From positions 1-6,000 of the forward strand of contig JAEWWW010000148.1 of assembly GCA_023396215.1 (NCBI GenBank): a stretch of 6,000 nucleotides of DNA. The letters are read 5' to 3'. The notes beneath the pieces are model-generated. The model worked only from the letters and a program-made list of their open reading frames with translations, searched no databases and was not told where the DNA came from. Source of the stretch: Bacillota bacterium (GTDB lineage: Bacteria; Bacillota; Clostridia; Oscillospirales; Ruminococcaceae). Both the position numbers and the translations under genes were made by a program. Shown here piece after piece: positions 5,695-6,000 of this stretch (positions within the stretch are counted from its first letter, which is position 1; each line of letters begins with the position of its first letter).

Positions 5695-6000
5695 CCGAAA
5701 GCACCAAAAAAACAGGACTGCAAAAGGCGATTACCGCCCTCGGGGTGGGCTGTGGATTTTTCGCCCTGATACCGGCGCTGCTCTACGGCATCTTTAACAC
5801 AGGGGTGCTGGCGATGGCGGCGCTCGCGGCGCTGCTGCTGGCCTTTGACATGGCGGGCAGCCGCTGGCCGCTGCCGCTGCGCCGCATCACGGCGGCTGTG
5901 CTGGCGCTGACATTGGCTGGCTCGGTACTGCTGACGCTGCCGATGCTGTGGCGGGCTTACTTCTGCCTACCGGCTGCCGACGGGCCGCAGGTGGTGCTGG
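5691..6000 (+). CDS. Partial multi-helix membrane protein, probable YdcF/SanA-like (DUF218) N-terminus
   Basis: The first 103 codons of a gene that runs off the right edge are open. It starts at TTG 5691, overlapping the amidase stop as TTGA, with GGAGG at 5679-5683 exactly 7 nt upstream. This points to translational coupling and a shared operon. The sequence has a short polar N-terminus and three hydrophobic segments near residues 13-35, 37-53 and 65-87. It then enters PAADGPQVVL at 94-103, which looks like the first strand of a DUF218 domain (typically VVLG). In that family (E. coli YdcF, SanA, ElyC) helices precede a periplasmic or extracellular domain linked to envelope integrity. Only the lead-in is visible, so the family call is tentative; the coding call is not. 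Confidence 0.8.
   Translation, partial: MTESTKKTGLQKAITALGVGCGFFALIPALLYGIFNTGVLAMAALAALLLAFDMAGSRWPLPLRRITAAVLALTLAGSVLLTLPMLWRAYFCLPAADGPQVVL

Overview
The window looks like the end of a draft contig from a high-GC, spore-forming Firmicute, most probably a gut-type Oscillospiraceae (class Clostridia). The reasons are strong AGGAGG-type ribosome binding sites, GC-rich codon use, a YlbJ-type sporulation membrane protein, a small CxxC protein of a kind I associate with this group, and a GHL10/amidase cell-wall enzyme followed by a YdcF-like gene. The family-level call is inference. No 16S or other strict marker is present.

Layout. Positions 1-72 are pure C and are almost certainly a sequencing or assembly artefact, so real sequence begins near 73. 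Positions 73-391 hold no convincing gene but contain two clear inverted repeats, a 10-bp direct repeat that reads as an extended -10 on the minus strand, and a good sigma-A promoter (327-355). That promoter drives a ComEB-type dCMP deaminase (392-886), which ends at a clean intrinsic terminator (928-957). Next comes a YlbJ-like polytopic membrane protein (1016-2188). A 273-bp gap follows, with an extended -10 promoter and a GC-rich, foldable leader. It leads into a 72-residue Cys-rich protein of unknown function (2462-2680), whose stop codon lies inside its own intrinsic terminator. After a 14-bp perfect palindrome comes the largest gene (2812-5694). It encodes a 960-residue membrane-anchored protein with an N-terminal GHL10 glycosidase-like domain, beta-rich middle domains, and a C-terminal zinc N-acetylmuramoyl-L-alanine amidase (Amidase_3). 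A further gene starts at a TTG codon overlapping the amidase stop by 4 nt (TTGA) and runs off the window. It encodes several membrane helices and probably the start of a DUF218/YdcF domain.

How the genes fit together. All genes read rightward. The dCMP deaminase supplies dUMP for dTMP synthesis and is a separate unit. The YlbJ-like protein, the amidase and the YdcF-like protein are all plausibly envelope or spore-wall functions. The amidase and YdcF-like genes are translationally coupled. The most interesting item is the fusion of a GHL10 domain to an amidase. In E. coli the GHL10 protein DigH (YddW) cleaves glycan strands already stripped of peptides by amidases, so this protein could join two consecutive steps of peptidoglycan breakdown. 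However, the GHL10 half lacks the acidic residues usually seen at its core motif, so it may instead be a glycan-binding pseudoenzyme. I see no mobile element, CRISPR array, tRNA or rRNA.
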